NCBI GenBank assembly: GCA_030147225.1
Contig: JASLAI010000257.1
Location: 1-15,596, forward strand
Direction: 5' to 3'
Length of the DNA: 15,596 bases
Origin: Planococcus sp. (in: firmicutes)
GTDB lineage: Bacteria > Bacillota > Bacilli > Bacillales_A > Planococcaceae
The notes under the pieces were generated by a model. It searched no databases and had not been told where the DNA came from. It saw only the letters and a list, made by a program, of their open reading frames with translations. Shown here one piece after another: positions 9,783 to 15,596 of the stretch (positions are counted from its first letter, which is position 1; the number at the start of each line of letters is the position of its first letter). Position numbers and translations under genes: made by a program.

Positions 9783-10067
9783 TTAAATTTCGAACAACTC
9801 GATGTCTTTAGATTCAGCAGTCAATTTAACAATCGCTTTACGGCGTTTGTTAGTGTATCCTGCGTGTTTGCCCATGCGCTTGAATTTGCCTTTGTAGTTC
9901 ATGATGTTGACTTTCTCAACTTTCACGCCAAAGATCTCCTGCACAGCTTGTTTAACTTGGGTTTTGTTTGCGCGAGTGTCCACTTCAAAAGTGTACTTTT
10001 TCTCTGCCATTACTTCAGATGATTGCTCAGTAATGACCGGACGCTTTATTACATCACGTGCTTCCAT
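9783..10067 (-). CDS. rplW: 50S ribosomal protein L23 (uL23)
   Basis: Tunnel-exit protein that docks trigger factor, SRP and the Sec translocon. The 94 residues start [20 protein letters not shown] and include the conserved segment [18 protein letters not shown] followed by [18 protein letters not shown]. The ATG overlaps the rplD stop by one base (TAATG), with GGAGGTG inside the end of rplD, so translation is coupled. The 45-nt gap to rplB holds the AT palindrome tataag-aa-cttata (9765-9778). Confidence 0.98.
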   Translation of the reverse strand: MEARDVIKRPVITEQSSEVMAEKKYTFEVDTRANKTQVKQAVQEIFGVKVEKVNIMNYKGKFKRMGKHAGYTNKRRKAIVKLTAESKDIELFEI

Positions 10068-10690
10068 TAACTAAGCACCTCCTCAATTTTCTCAATCGCT
10101 GCTTTTGTCATAACAATTTTGTCATGTCCAAGCAAGTCTAAAACATTAATACCATCTGCTGCTACTACTGTCATACCGTGAAGGTTACGTGCAGATTTTG
10201 CTACGTTCTCATCAAGGTCAGCAGTTACGAACAAAGCTTTTTTGCCAATTGAAAGATCTTGGATCAACTGGTTGAAAGATTTTGTTTTTGGTGCATCAAA
10301 TGTCAATCCTTCAAGTACCATCAAGTTTTCTCCGATAACTGCAGATGAAAGTGCAGAACGTAGAGCTAAACGACGTACTTTTTTAGGAAGCTTATAGCTA
10401 TAGCTACGTGGAGTTGGTCCGAATACGATACCGCCTCCGCGCCATTGTGGTGAACGGATCGACCCTTGACGAGCACGTCCTGTTCCTTTTTGACGCCATG
10501 GCTTTTTACCACCACCAGCTACTTCAGAACGGTTTTTTACTTTATGGTTACCTTGACGAAGTGAAGCGCGTTGAGACACTACTGCGTCAAATAACACTGA
10601 TTCATTTGGCTCGATACCGAATACATAGTCGTTCAATTCGATGTCGCCCACTTGTGAACCTGTTTGATTTAATAAAGCTACTTTAGGCAT
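10067..10690 (-). CDS. rplD: 50S ribosomal protein L4 (uL4)
   Basis: Large-subunit protein with a long loop into the exit tunnel. In E. coli it also represses the S10 operon and binds RNase E. The 207 residues match B. subtilis. The tunnel loop lies at about 59-87 with [17 protein letters not shown] and the PQWRGGG block; no macrolide-resistance-type deletion is seen. GGAGG lies 8-9 nt before the ATG. Whether L4 controls this operon's leader cannot be read from the sequence, and control by L4 is not assumed for Bacillales. Confidence 0.98.
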   Translation of the reverse strand: MPKVALLNQTGSQVGDIELNDYVFGIEPNESVLFDAVVSQRASLRQGNHKVKNRSEVAGGGKKPWRQKGTGRARQGSIRSPQWRGGGIVFGPTPRSYSYKLPKKVRRLALRSALSSAVIGENLMVLEGLTFDAPKTKSFNQLIQDLSIGKKALFVTADLDENVAKSARNLHGMTVVAADGINVLDLLGHDKIVMTKAAIEKIEEVLS

Positions 10691-10719
10691 TCTTGTTTCC
10701 TCCTTTCTCTAAAAAATTA

Positions 10720-11349
10720 TTATTTCGCTTTAATTGCCGATTTAACACGGATCAATGCTTTGCGAGAACCAGGAACATTACCTTTAACAAGAAGCAGGTT
10801 ACGTTCAAGATCAACCTTCACGATTGAAAGGTTTTGAATCGTAATTGTCGTGCCACCCATTTGACCAGGTAATTTCTTCTGTTTGAATACGCGGTTAGGA
10901 GCAACCGGACCCATTGAACCAGGACGACGGTGGTAACGTGAACCGTGAGACATTGGTCCGCGAGATTGTCCGTGGCGTTTAATAACACCTTGGAAACCTT
11001 TACCTTTTGTTGTTCCTGTGACATCTACTACATCGCCTTCTGCGAATACATCTACTTTGACTTCTTGACCAATCTCGTAATCAGCTAAGTTTACATTGCG
11101 AAGTTCGCGAATGAAGCGCTTAGGAGCAGTGTTCGCTTTTGCTACGTGTCCTTTAGAAGGTTTGTTTGAAAGCTTTTCGCGCTTGTCTTCAAAACCTAAT
11201 TGGATTGCTTCGTAGCCGTCAACCTCAACTGTTTTCTTTTGAAGCACTACGTTTGGAGAAGCTTCAATAACAGTTACAGGGATTAAATCACCGTTCTCAG
11301 CAAAAACTTGCGTCATACCGATTTTTCTACCTAAGATTCCTTTGGTCAT
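10720..11349 (-). CDS. rplC: 50S ribosomal protein L3 (uL3)
   Basis: Early-assembly large-subunit protein whose central loop reaches the peptidyl-transferase centre. The start at the ATG of 11349-11347 gives [20 protein letters not shown] and 209 residues as in B. subtilis. The frame is open 15 codons further upstream, but AGGAGGTG about 9 nt before the inner ATG decides the start. The loop [20 protein letters not shown] (about 126-145), the site of pleuromutilin and linezolid changes in other species, appears normal. Confidence 0.98.
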   Translation of the reverse strand: MTKGILGRKIGMTQVFAENGDLIPVTVIEASPNVVLQKKTVEVDGYEAIQLGFEDKREKLSNKPSKGHVAKANTAPKRFIRELRNVNLADYEIGQEVKVDVFAEGDVVDVTGTTKGKGFQGVIKRHGQSRGPMSHGSRYHRRPGSMGPVAPNRVFKQKKLPGQMGGTTITIQNLSIVKVDLERNLLLVKGNVPGSRKALIRVKSAIKAK

Positions 11350-11397
11350 GTTGTCACACCTCCTGTGGTTATTTATGTTTTCTATTTCGTTCACCGA

Positions 11398-11763
<366 letters not shown>

Positions 11764-11765
11764 TC

Positions 11766-11819
11766 ACTCGCCATGGCAAAGCGGCCGGGTGTATCGGTAA
11801 CCTCTCGCTTCATCGCAGT
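11766..11819 (-). promoter_or_regulatory. Foldable leader RNA upstream of rpsJ
   Basis: The roughly 125-nt leader from the proximal promoter contains an extended stem on the minus strand: ACT/AGT, ATG/CAT and GAAGCG/CGCTTT pair in nested order (11819-11817 with 11768-11766, then 11813-11811 with 11775-11773, then 11811-11806 region with 11783-11778), separated by internal loops. The apical region holds GGTTACC and CCG/CGG pairs. Ribosomal protein operons commonly carry autoregulatory leaders; that this one does so is inference. No terminator-like T-run follows. Confidence 0.4.
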
Positions 11820-11837
11820 CAAAGACCAACATTCACC

Positions 11838-11866
11838 ATTATACAAAAGAAAAAAGAATTCCGCAA
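11838..11866 (-). promoter_or_regulatory. Proximal candidate sigma-A promoter of the S10-spc operon
   Basis: Minus strand TTGCGG (11866-11861), a 17-nt T-rich spacer, then a perfect TATAAT (11843-11838). Transcription would start near 11831 and give a leader of about 125 nt. The AT-rich sequence upstream could act as an UP element. This is the best promoter for the 23-gene operon in the window. Confidence 0.7.
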
Positions 11867-11902
11867 GTGTTTCCACGAAATTCTTTTCAATTCGCTTTTA
11901 TT

Positions 11903-11930
11903 AGTATAACAGGATATTTTAGAACTTCAA
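11903..11930 (-). promoter_or_regulatory. Distal candidate promoter of the S10-spc operon
   Basis: Minus strand TTGAAG (11930-11925, 4 of 6 consensus bases), a 16-nt spacer, then TATACT (11908-11903) with the extended -10 TG element (TGT before TATACT). It lies only about 55 nt after the antiporter stop codon and about 65 nt upstream of the proximal promoter, making a tandem pair. Confidence 0.5.
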
Positions 11931-11961
11931 GCCTTATGATAATAGTCCGAACATTTCGAGC

Positions 11962-12570
11962 TTAGCCCAGTATCATGACGGCAATCCAGCCGAAAATGAC
12001 TAACGGAATATTGTAGTGAAGGAAGGTTGGAACGCAAGTATCCCAGATGTGGTTATGCTGTCCATCGACATTCAAGCCGGCCGTTGGGCCAAGCGTGGAA
12101 TCTGACGCTGGCGAACCCGCATCACCCAACGCTCCTGCTGTGCCGATCAAAGCAATGATTGCCATCGTTGAGAATTCGAACTCCAAACTCAAGGGTACAA
12201 AGATGGCGGCGATGATTGGAATTGTGGCGAACGAAGAACCGATGCCCATCGTCACGAACAAGCCGACGACAAGCATCGCTAATGCCGCAATTCCCTTATT
12301 GCCGGCAAACAGTTCTGATACGCTGTCAACCAGCGGCTCGACAGCTCCTGTCGCTTGTATGACCGAAGCGAAGCCATTTGCTGTGATCATTACAAAACCG
12401 ATAAAGGCCATCATGCGCATGCCTTCCGTAAGGACCTCGTCAGCTTCGCGCCATTTCATTGCGCCGAAGACATACAACACCAAGATTCCGGCAAGCGCTC
12501 CGACGATCATTGAATCCGTCTGAATTTGAGCATACAGTGCGGCGATCAATGCCACGATTGTGACGATCAC
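11962..12570 (-). CDS. C-terminal half of the same antiporter-family protein
   Basis: Open frame of 202 codons from a GTG at 12570-12568, in the same frame as the upstream half. No Shine-Dalgarno sequence precedes this GTG, so independent translation looks weak. Hydrophobic segments lie at about 2-12, 20-38, 53-72, 94-128, 135-150 and 185-201. The conserved transporter block [14 protein letters not shown] (149-162) and [20 protein letters not shown] (170-189) are intact, so purifying selection lasted until recently or still acts. No clear terminator follows before the S10 promoters. Confidence 0.65.
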   Translation of the reverse strand: MIVTIVALIAALYAQIQTDSMIVGALAGILVLYVFGAMKWREADEVLTEGMRMMAFIGFVMITANGFASVIQATGAVEPLVDSVSELFAGNKGIAALAMLVVGLFVTMGIGSSFATIPIIAAIFVPLSLEFEFSTMAIIALIGTAGALGDAGSPASDSTLGPTAGLNVDGQHNHIWDTCVPTFLHYNIPLVIFGWIAVMILG

Positions 12571-12627
12571 ATCTTTTGTTGAAGCCGTCTTTTTTAAAGT
12601 TCATTCTATAGTAGAAGCAGTTTTGTG
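12568..12627 (-). repeat. 33-nt-period imperfect duplication spanning the in-frame TGA
   Basis: The codons for K-T-A-S-T occur twice, at 12624-12610 and 12591-12577, exactly 33 nt (11 codons) apart, on either side of the stop. The 20-nt copies match at 15 of 20 positions and mostly differ at third codon positions. An old tandem duplication in the linker, or chance similarity in a low-complexity loop, would explain it. Confidence 0.45.
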
Positions 12628-13284
12628 ATATTCACGCGGCTTGCGGTAGGAGATGAACACCGCAATGATTAATCCCACCAATAAGCCGCCTACAGGAATC
12701 GCCATCGCTTTCGGAATATCAGCCATGTCGATGGTCAGTCCTGCCAGTTCCATCTGCGTAAAGACAATTTCATGGAAAATCAACCCGAAGCCATATGGCA
12801 ATAAAATATAAGGAGCCGTCAGACCAAAAGTCAGAACAGCCGCAATCAATCGGCGGTCAATTCGCAGCTCATTTAAAATGTGCAAAATCGGTGGTACTAG
12901 TAAAGGAATAAAAGCGATATGGATCGGAATCAGGTTTTGCGAGAAGATAGCCATTGCCAGCAGCGCAATGATGATAAGGGCTTTCGCTAAATTTTCCCGC
13001 GTCGCCTCTCCGTCTTTATTGACTAGCTTTAGGACTCCAGAAACCAGAAGCTCCGGTATGCCCGTACGGGAAATCGCTACGGCAAAACCGCCAAGCATAG
13101 CATAGCTGAGCGCAATGGTTGCCCCTGCCCCTAACCCGTCTGTAAATGATGTTAATGTGTCCATAAATGATAATCCACCACTTAATCCGCCTGCAAGTGC
13201 ACCTATCAATAAAGCAAAGACGACATTCACACGCAATAAGCTCAATACGAGCATAACTAAGACAGCGATAATAACTGCATTCAT
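12601..13284 (-). CDS. N-terminal half of a YuiF/NhaC-like Na+/H+ antiporter-family protein
   Basis: 227 codons from the ATG at 13284-13282 (AAAGGAG about 9 nt upstream) to the in-frame TGA. It starts MNAVIIAVLVMLVLSLLRVN, the typical YuiF-like beginning, and has hydrophobic segments at about 2-36, 55-72, 98-113, 116-137, 146-170 and 193-212. The conserved stretch SQNLIPIHIAFIPLLVPP lies at 115-132. The half ends in the basic cytoplasmic-type linker YRKPREYHK. The substrate is uncertain: the family is annotated as Na+/H+ antiporter, but amino-acid or organic-anion transport is possible. It has its own promoter and lies downstream of the leuD terminator. Confidence 0.75.
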   Translation of the reverse strand: MNAVIIAVLVMLVLSLLRVNVVFALLIGALAGGLSGGLSFMDTLTSFTDGLGAGATIALSYAMLGGFAVAISRTGIPELLVSGVLKLVNKDGEATRENLAKALIIIALLAMAIFSQNLIPIHIAFIPLLVPPILHILNELRIDRRLIAAVLTFGLTAPYILLPYGFGLIFHEIVFTQMELAGLTIDMADIPKAMAIPVGGLLVGLIIAVFISYRKPREYHKTASTIE

Positions 13285-13296
13285 AAATAAACTCTC

Positions 13297-13312
13297 CTTT
13301 AGTTTGCTAAAG
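13297..13312 (-). other. Hairpin overlapping the antiporter ribosome-binding site
   Basis: Minus-strand RNA CTTTAG-CAAA-CTAAAG has perfect 6-bp arms, and its 3' arm takes in the AAAG of the Shine-Dalgarno AAAGGAG (13300-13294). Folding would partly hide the ribosome-binding site. The stem is AT-rich and may be weak at growth temperature. Confidence 0.4.
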
Positions 13313-13314
13313 CG

Positions 13315-13332
13315 TTAAAGTACACACTTTAA
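13315..13332. repeat. Operator-like inverted repeat at the antiporter transcription start
   Basis: Arms ttaaagt (13315-13321) and actttaa (13326-13332) are perfect inverted copies around 4 nt. The repeat overlaps the downstream edge of the -10 box and the likely start site, the position of a repressor operator. The regulator is not identifiable from sequence. Confidence 0.5.
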
Positions 13333-13359
13333 ATTAACAAAACGCGAAAAGCTTGTCAA
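13331..13359 (-). promoter_or_regulatory. Sigma-A promoter of the antiporter gene
   Basis: Perfect -35 TTGACA (13359-13354), 17-nt spacer, then -10 TAATTT (13336-13331) with an extended TG element. It lies just downstream of the leuD terminator and drives the antiporter independently of the leu genes. The weak -10 is compensated by the perfect -35 and the TG. Confidence 0.7.
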
Positions 13360-13394
13360 CAGCCTATTGCTGATTTGTTTGCAGACAAAAAATC

Positions 13395-13433
13395 CAAAAA
13401 CAAAGACCTTTTACGGTTTACGTAAAAGGTCTT
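13395..13433 (-). terminator. Rho-independent terminator after leuD
   Basis: Minus-strand RNA AAGACCTTTTACG-TAAAC-CGTAAAAGGTCTT: a perfect 13-bp stem with a 5-nt loop, followed by TGTTTTTGG. It lies about 38 nt after the leuD stop and separates the leucine genes from the antiporter. The opposite strand lacks a good T-run, so it looks unidirectional. Confidence 0.88.
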
Positions 13434-13470
13434 CTTAGTAAGACTTATCAAGTTGTTTACTTGTACTCTA

Positions 13471-14061
13471 TCAAGCCCGCCGCTGTCTTTCTTCATAAGC
13501 CGCGATATAGGCATCGTATTGGAACGTCAACGCGATCTCATCCCAGCCTTTTAGAAGCATTTCTTTCCAATAAGGGTCAATATCAAATTCATAAAGCTTG
13601 CCGTCCTGGCCAGTGACAGTCTGATCCTCCAAGTTGATTTCCAACTTGAACTCCTCACGCTGCCCCTTATCGAGCAACTCATTGACTTCCTGATCCTTCA
13701 GACGAATCGGCAAAATGCCATTTTTCACGCAGTTGTTATAGAAGATGTCTGCATAACTGGGAGCGATAACTACACGGAAGCCGTAATCTAAAATCGCCCA
13801 CGGAGCATGTTCACGAGAAGAACCGCAGCCGAAATTTTCTTGTGCGACCAGAATTTCGGAGTCGTTGAATCGAGGGTCATTCAGAACAAAGTCTTCTATC
13901 GGTGTTCCATCAGCATGAAAGCGCCAATGATAAAATAGGTATTTGCCGAATCCCGTTCGTTCAATACGCTTCAAAAACTCTTTTGAGATGATTTGGTCAG
14001 TATCTACGTTTTTGCGTTCAAGCGGAGTCAGGACGCTTGAGATTTTATTGATCGGTTTCAT
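13471..14061 (-). CDS. leuD: 3-isopropylmalate dehydratase small subunit
   Basis: Small subunit of isopropylmalate isomerase, which with LeuC converts 2-isopropylmalate to 3-isopropylmalate in leucine synthesis (cytoplasm). The 196-residue protein has the aconitase swivel-domain fold: MKPINKISSVLTPLERKNVD with NVDTDQIISKEFL (about 18-30), and the substrate-recognition region QENFGCGSSREHAPWAILDYGF (about 75-95). GAGGAGG lies about 8 nt before the ATG. It follows leuC after 25 nt and ends at the terminator, so it is the last leucine gene of its unit. Confidence 0.98.
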   Translation of the reverse strand: MKPINKISSVLTPLERKNVDTDQIISKEFLKRIERTGFGKYLFYHWRFHADGTPIEDFVLNDPRFNDSEILVAQENFGCGSSREHAPWAILDYGFRVVIAPSYADIFYNNCVKNGILPIRLKDQEVNELLDKGQREEFKLEINLEDQTVTGQDGKLYEFDIDPYWKEMLLKGWDEIALTFQYDAYIAAYEERQRRA

Positions 14062-14086
14062 CGATGGGCCTCCTCATTTCTGTCTG

Positions 14087-15505
14087 TCATGCTGATGGTA
14101 CCGGCTCTTTCATGTAATTACGGACATCGGTCAAATGGCCTTCAATCGCAGCAGCTGCTGCCATTACAGGGCTCACTAAATGCGTCATCGATCCCGCTCC
14201 TTGGCGTCCTTCAAAATTCCGGTTGGAAGTAGATGCACAGCGTTCACCCGCAGGCACCGAGTCCTCATTCATTGCTAGGCACATACTGCAGCCAGTTTCA
14301 CGCCACTCAAAGCCCGCTTCAAGAAACACTTGATCCAACCCTTCCTGCTCAGCTGCACGTTTGACCGTTTCAGATCCAGGGACGACAATCGCCGTTACGG
14401 ATGGATGTACTTTTTTGCCTTTGACGATTTCACTCGCTGCACGTAAATCGCCGAGGCGTGCATTTGTACAGGATCCGATAAACACATGTTGGATATCAAT
14501 AGAAGTAAGTGGTGTCCCTTCTTCCAGATGCATATAAGCTAATGCCTGCTTCAACGCATCTTTATCTGACTGTTTATCATAATCTGCAGCAGCCGGTACA
14601 CGTTCCGCAATGCCAGAACCCATAGAGGGGTTAGTTCCCCACGTTACGAATGGAGAAATCTCATCTGCATGAATGGTGACTGATGCATCGTATTGCGCAC
14701 CTTCATCTGTTGCAAGAGCCAGCCAACGTTCAGCTTCTTTTTCAAATGCTTCACCTTCAGGCACGTTTCTGCGCCCTCTCAAGTATTCCACCGTTTTCTC
14801 ATCCGGACTAATCAAACCTGCCCGTGCGCCAGCTTCAATTGACATATTGCAAATAGTCATGCGTTCTTCCATCGACAAGCCGCGGATTGCTTCACCCGTG
14901 TACTCCATAATATAGCCTGTTCCCATGTCGATGCCGAACTTCGAAATAATAGCTAAGATGACATCTTTGGAAGCAACACCAAAACCTAACTTGCCGTCAA
15001 TCCGCACTTCCATGGTTTTCGGCTTTGATTGCCACAAAGTCTGAGTGGATAGGACATGTTCCACTTCACTGGTGCCAATTCCGAACGCTAAAGCACCAAA
15101 AGCACCGTGCGTTGAAGTATGGCTGTCACCGCAGACAATGGTTTTTCCAGGTTGTGTCAAACCCAGTTCTGGACCAATGACGTGTACAATTCCTTGGTCT
15201 GGATGGTTTATGCCTGCAAGCGGCACACCGAATTCATCGCAATTGTCCTGCAAAGTTTTAATCTGCTTCCGCGAAATGGGATCCGTAATCGTTTCCCGGT
15301 TTCTTGTCGGAACATTATGGTCCATGGTTGCGAAGCAAAGATCAGGACGGCGAACTTTGCGTCCGTTCAACCGAAGCCCTTCAAACGCTTGTGGAGATGT
15401 TACCTCATGCAATAAATGAAGATCAATATATAGCAGGTCCGGCTTGCCTTGCTCTTCGAAGACGATATGTTGTTCCCAAATTTTCTCTATGATTGTTTTT
15501 GCCAT
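14087..15505 (-). CDS. leuC: 3-isopropylmalate dehydratase large subunit
   Basis: Catalytic large subunit of isopropylmalate isomerase, an aconitase-family [4Fe-4S] enzyme of leucine synthesis. The start at the ATG of 15505-15503 gives [15 protein letters not shown]... and 472 residues, the family length; an upstream in-frame GTG at 15523 is rejected because AAAGGAG lies inside that extension, 8 nt before the inner ATG. The cluster cysteines are C346 (FIGSCTNAR), C406 and C409 ([10 protein letters not shown]). The [18 protein letters not shown] block (about 125-142) and the [16 protein letters not shown] block (about 421-436) are intact. The leuAB genes are not in the window. Confidence 0.98.
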   Translation of the reverse strand: MAKTIIEKIWEQHIVFEEQGKPDLLYIDLHLLHEVTSPQAFEGLRLNGRKVRRPDLCFATMDHNVPTRNRETITDPISRKQIKTLQDNCDEFGVPLAGINHPDQGIVHVIGPELGLTQPGKTIVCGDSHTSTHGAFGALAFGIGTSEVEHVLSTQTLWQSKPKTMEVRIDGKLGFGVASKDVILAIISKFGIDMGTGYIMEYTGEAIRGLSMEERMTICNMSIEAGARAGLISPDEKTVEYLRGRRNVPEGEAFEKEAERWLALATDEGAQYDASVTIHADEISPFVTWGTNPSMGSGIAERVPAAADYDKQSDKDALKQALAYMHLEEGTPLTSIDIQHVFIGSCTNARLGDLRAASEIVKGKKVHPSVTAIVVPGSETVKRAAEQEGLDQVFLEAGFEWRETGCSMCLAMNEDSVPAGERCASTSNRNFEGRQGAGSMTHLVSPVMAAAAAIEGHLTDVRNYMKEPVPSA

Positions 15506-15523
15506 GCGAACCGCTCCTTTCAC

Positions 15524-15596
15524 TTACACATAAGAATACATAATGTGTTCTGATACAAATTCTCGTTCCAATTCTTCTACCACTTTCGTTACAAAT
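15524..15596 (-). CDS. Possible C-terminal end of an upstream gene
   Basis: A frame open from the window edge ends in TAA (15526-15524), just 18 nt before leuC. It encodes 23 residues, FVTKVVEELEREFVSEHIMY and then SYV, amphipathic and acidic like a helical C-terminus. It overlaps none of leuC and ends close to the leuC ribosome-binding site, as an upstream operon gene would. It does not look like the end of LeuB or LeuA as I know them. It may be the tail of a real gene or chance, since 70 nt is too short to tell. Confidence 0.35.
   Translation of the reverse strand, partial: FVTKVVEELEREFVSEHIMYSYV

Larger units (their letters stand above)
11962..13284 (-). pseudogene. Na+/H+ antiporter-family membrane protein gene interrupted by one in-frame TGA
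   Basis: Both halves read in the same frame. Joined across the TGA at 12603-12601 they make a 440-codon protein, the expected size for the B. subtilis YuiF-like branch of the NhaC/ion-transporter-like superfamily, which has two membrane halves joined by a central hydrophilic loop. The stop falls in that loop (HKTASTIE, stop, [10 protein letters not shown]). No frameshift or second stop is present, and the conserved motifs are intact on both sides. The 10 codons between the TGA and the first possible restart show no good ribosome-binding site. It may be a recent pseudogene, a read-through gene, a two-piece transporter, or an assembly or sequencing error; the sequence alone cannot decide. Confidence 0.7.

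Noticed and set aside
12047..12523. 158-codon plus-strand ORF opposite the antiporter's second half
   Set aside because: It is the antisense shadow of a conserved membrane-protein frame, with no ribosome-binding site, promoter or recognisable protein pattern.
12601..12603. TGA read as selenocysteine
   Set aside because: The position is in a variable linker, no SECIS-like stem immediately follows, and the family has no selenoprotein members known to me.
11962..13284. Frameshift in the antiporter
   Set aside because: Both halves were checked codon by codon and are in the same frame; the only lesion is the stop codon.
15045..15419. 124-codon plus-strand ORF opposite leuC
   Set aside because: The leuC frame beneath it carries intact catalytic motifs; the antisense frame has low-complexity, non-protein-like composition and no start signals.

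Overview
This window is ordinary housekeeping DNA of a low-to-mid GC Gram-positive bacterium of the order Bacillales. Almost every ribosomal protein has the length, and nearly the sequence, of its Bacillus subtilis counterpart. S14 is the short zinc-binding form, the Shine-Dalgarno sequences are strong, and GTG starts are common (rplB, rpsC, rplN, rpsN, rplR). Placement in Planococcaceae (Planococcus/Sporosarcina-like) is a tentative inference. All convincing genes lie on the minus strand, so the window reads from high to low coordinates.

Right end (15596-13395): the last 23 codons of a possible upstream gene, then leuC and leuD, the two subunits of isopropylmalate isomerase for leucine synthesis. 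A textbook 13-bp hairpin terminator closes this unit. Middle (13359-11962): a sigma-A promoter with a TTGACA -35 box, an operator-like inverted repeat and a hairpin at the ribosome-binding site lead into a YuiF/NhaC-like Na+/H+ antiporter-family gene. This gene is cut into two open halves (227 and 202 codons) by one in-frame TGA in the loop between the halves. Reading frame and motifs are otherwise intact.

Main part (11930-503): the S10-spc ribosomal protein operon. It has two candidate promoters and a foldable leader, then rpsJ, rplC, rplD, rplW, rplB, rpsS, rplV, rpsC, rplP, rpmC, rpsQ, rplN, rplX, rplE, rpsN, rpsH, rplF, rplR, rpsE, rpmD, rplO, secY and adk, tightly packed and partly overlapping (TAATG junctions at rplD/rplW and rplO/secY; an 11-nt overlap at rplP/rpmC). 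These genes make the peptidyl-transferase-centre and exit-tunnel proteins, the head and decoding-centre proteins of the 30S subunit, the SecY translocon and adenylate kinase.

Left end (502-1): a 399-nt gene-free spacer follows adk. It holds a GC palindrome, a candidate promoter with a perfect TATAAT, and a roughly 240-nt leader rich in hairpins, before the start of infA (IF-1), which is cut by the window edge. The map gene and the small KOW-protein gene found between adk and infA in B. subtilis are absent here. On the other side, tuf, which precedes rpsJ in B. subtilis, is replaced by the antiporter and leuCD. No new defence or mobile system is visible. The points worth checking are the in-frame TGA, the altered flanks of the operon, a 9-nt motif found three times and only in the two regulatory spacers, and several unexplained intercistronic hairpins.
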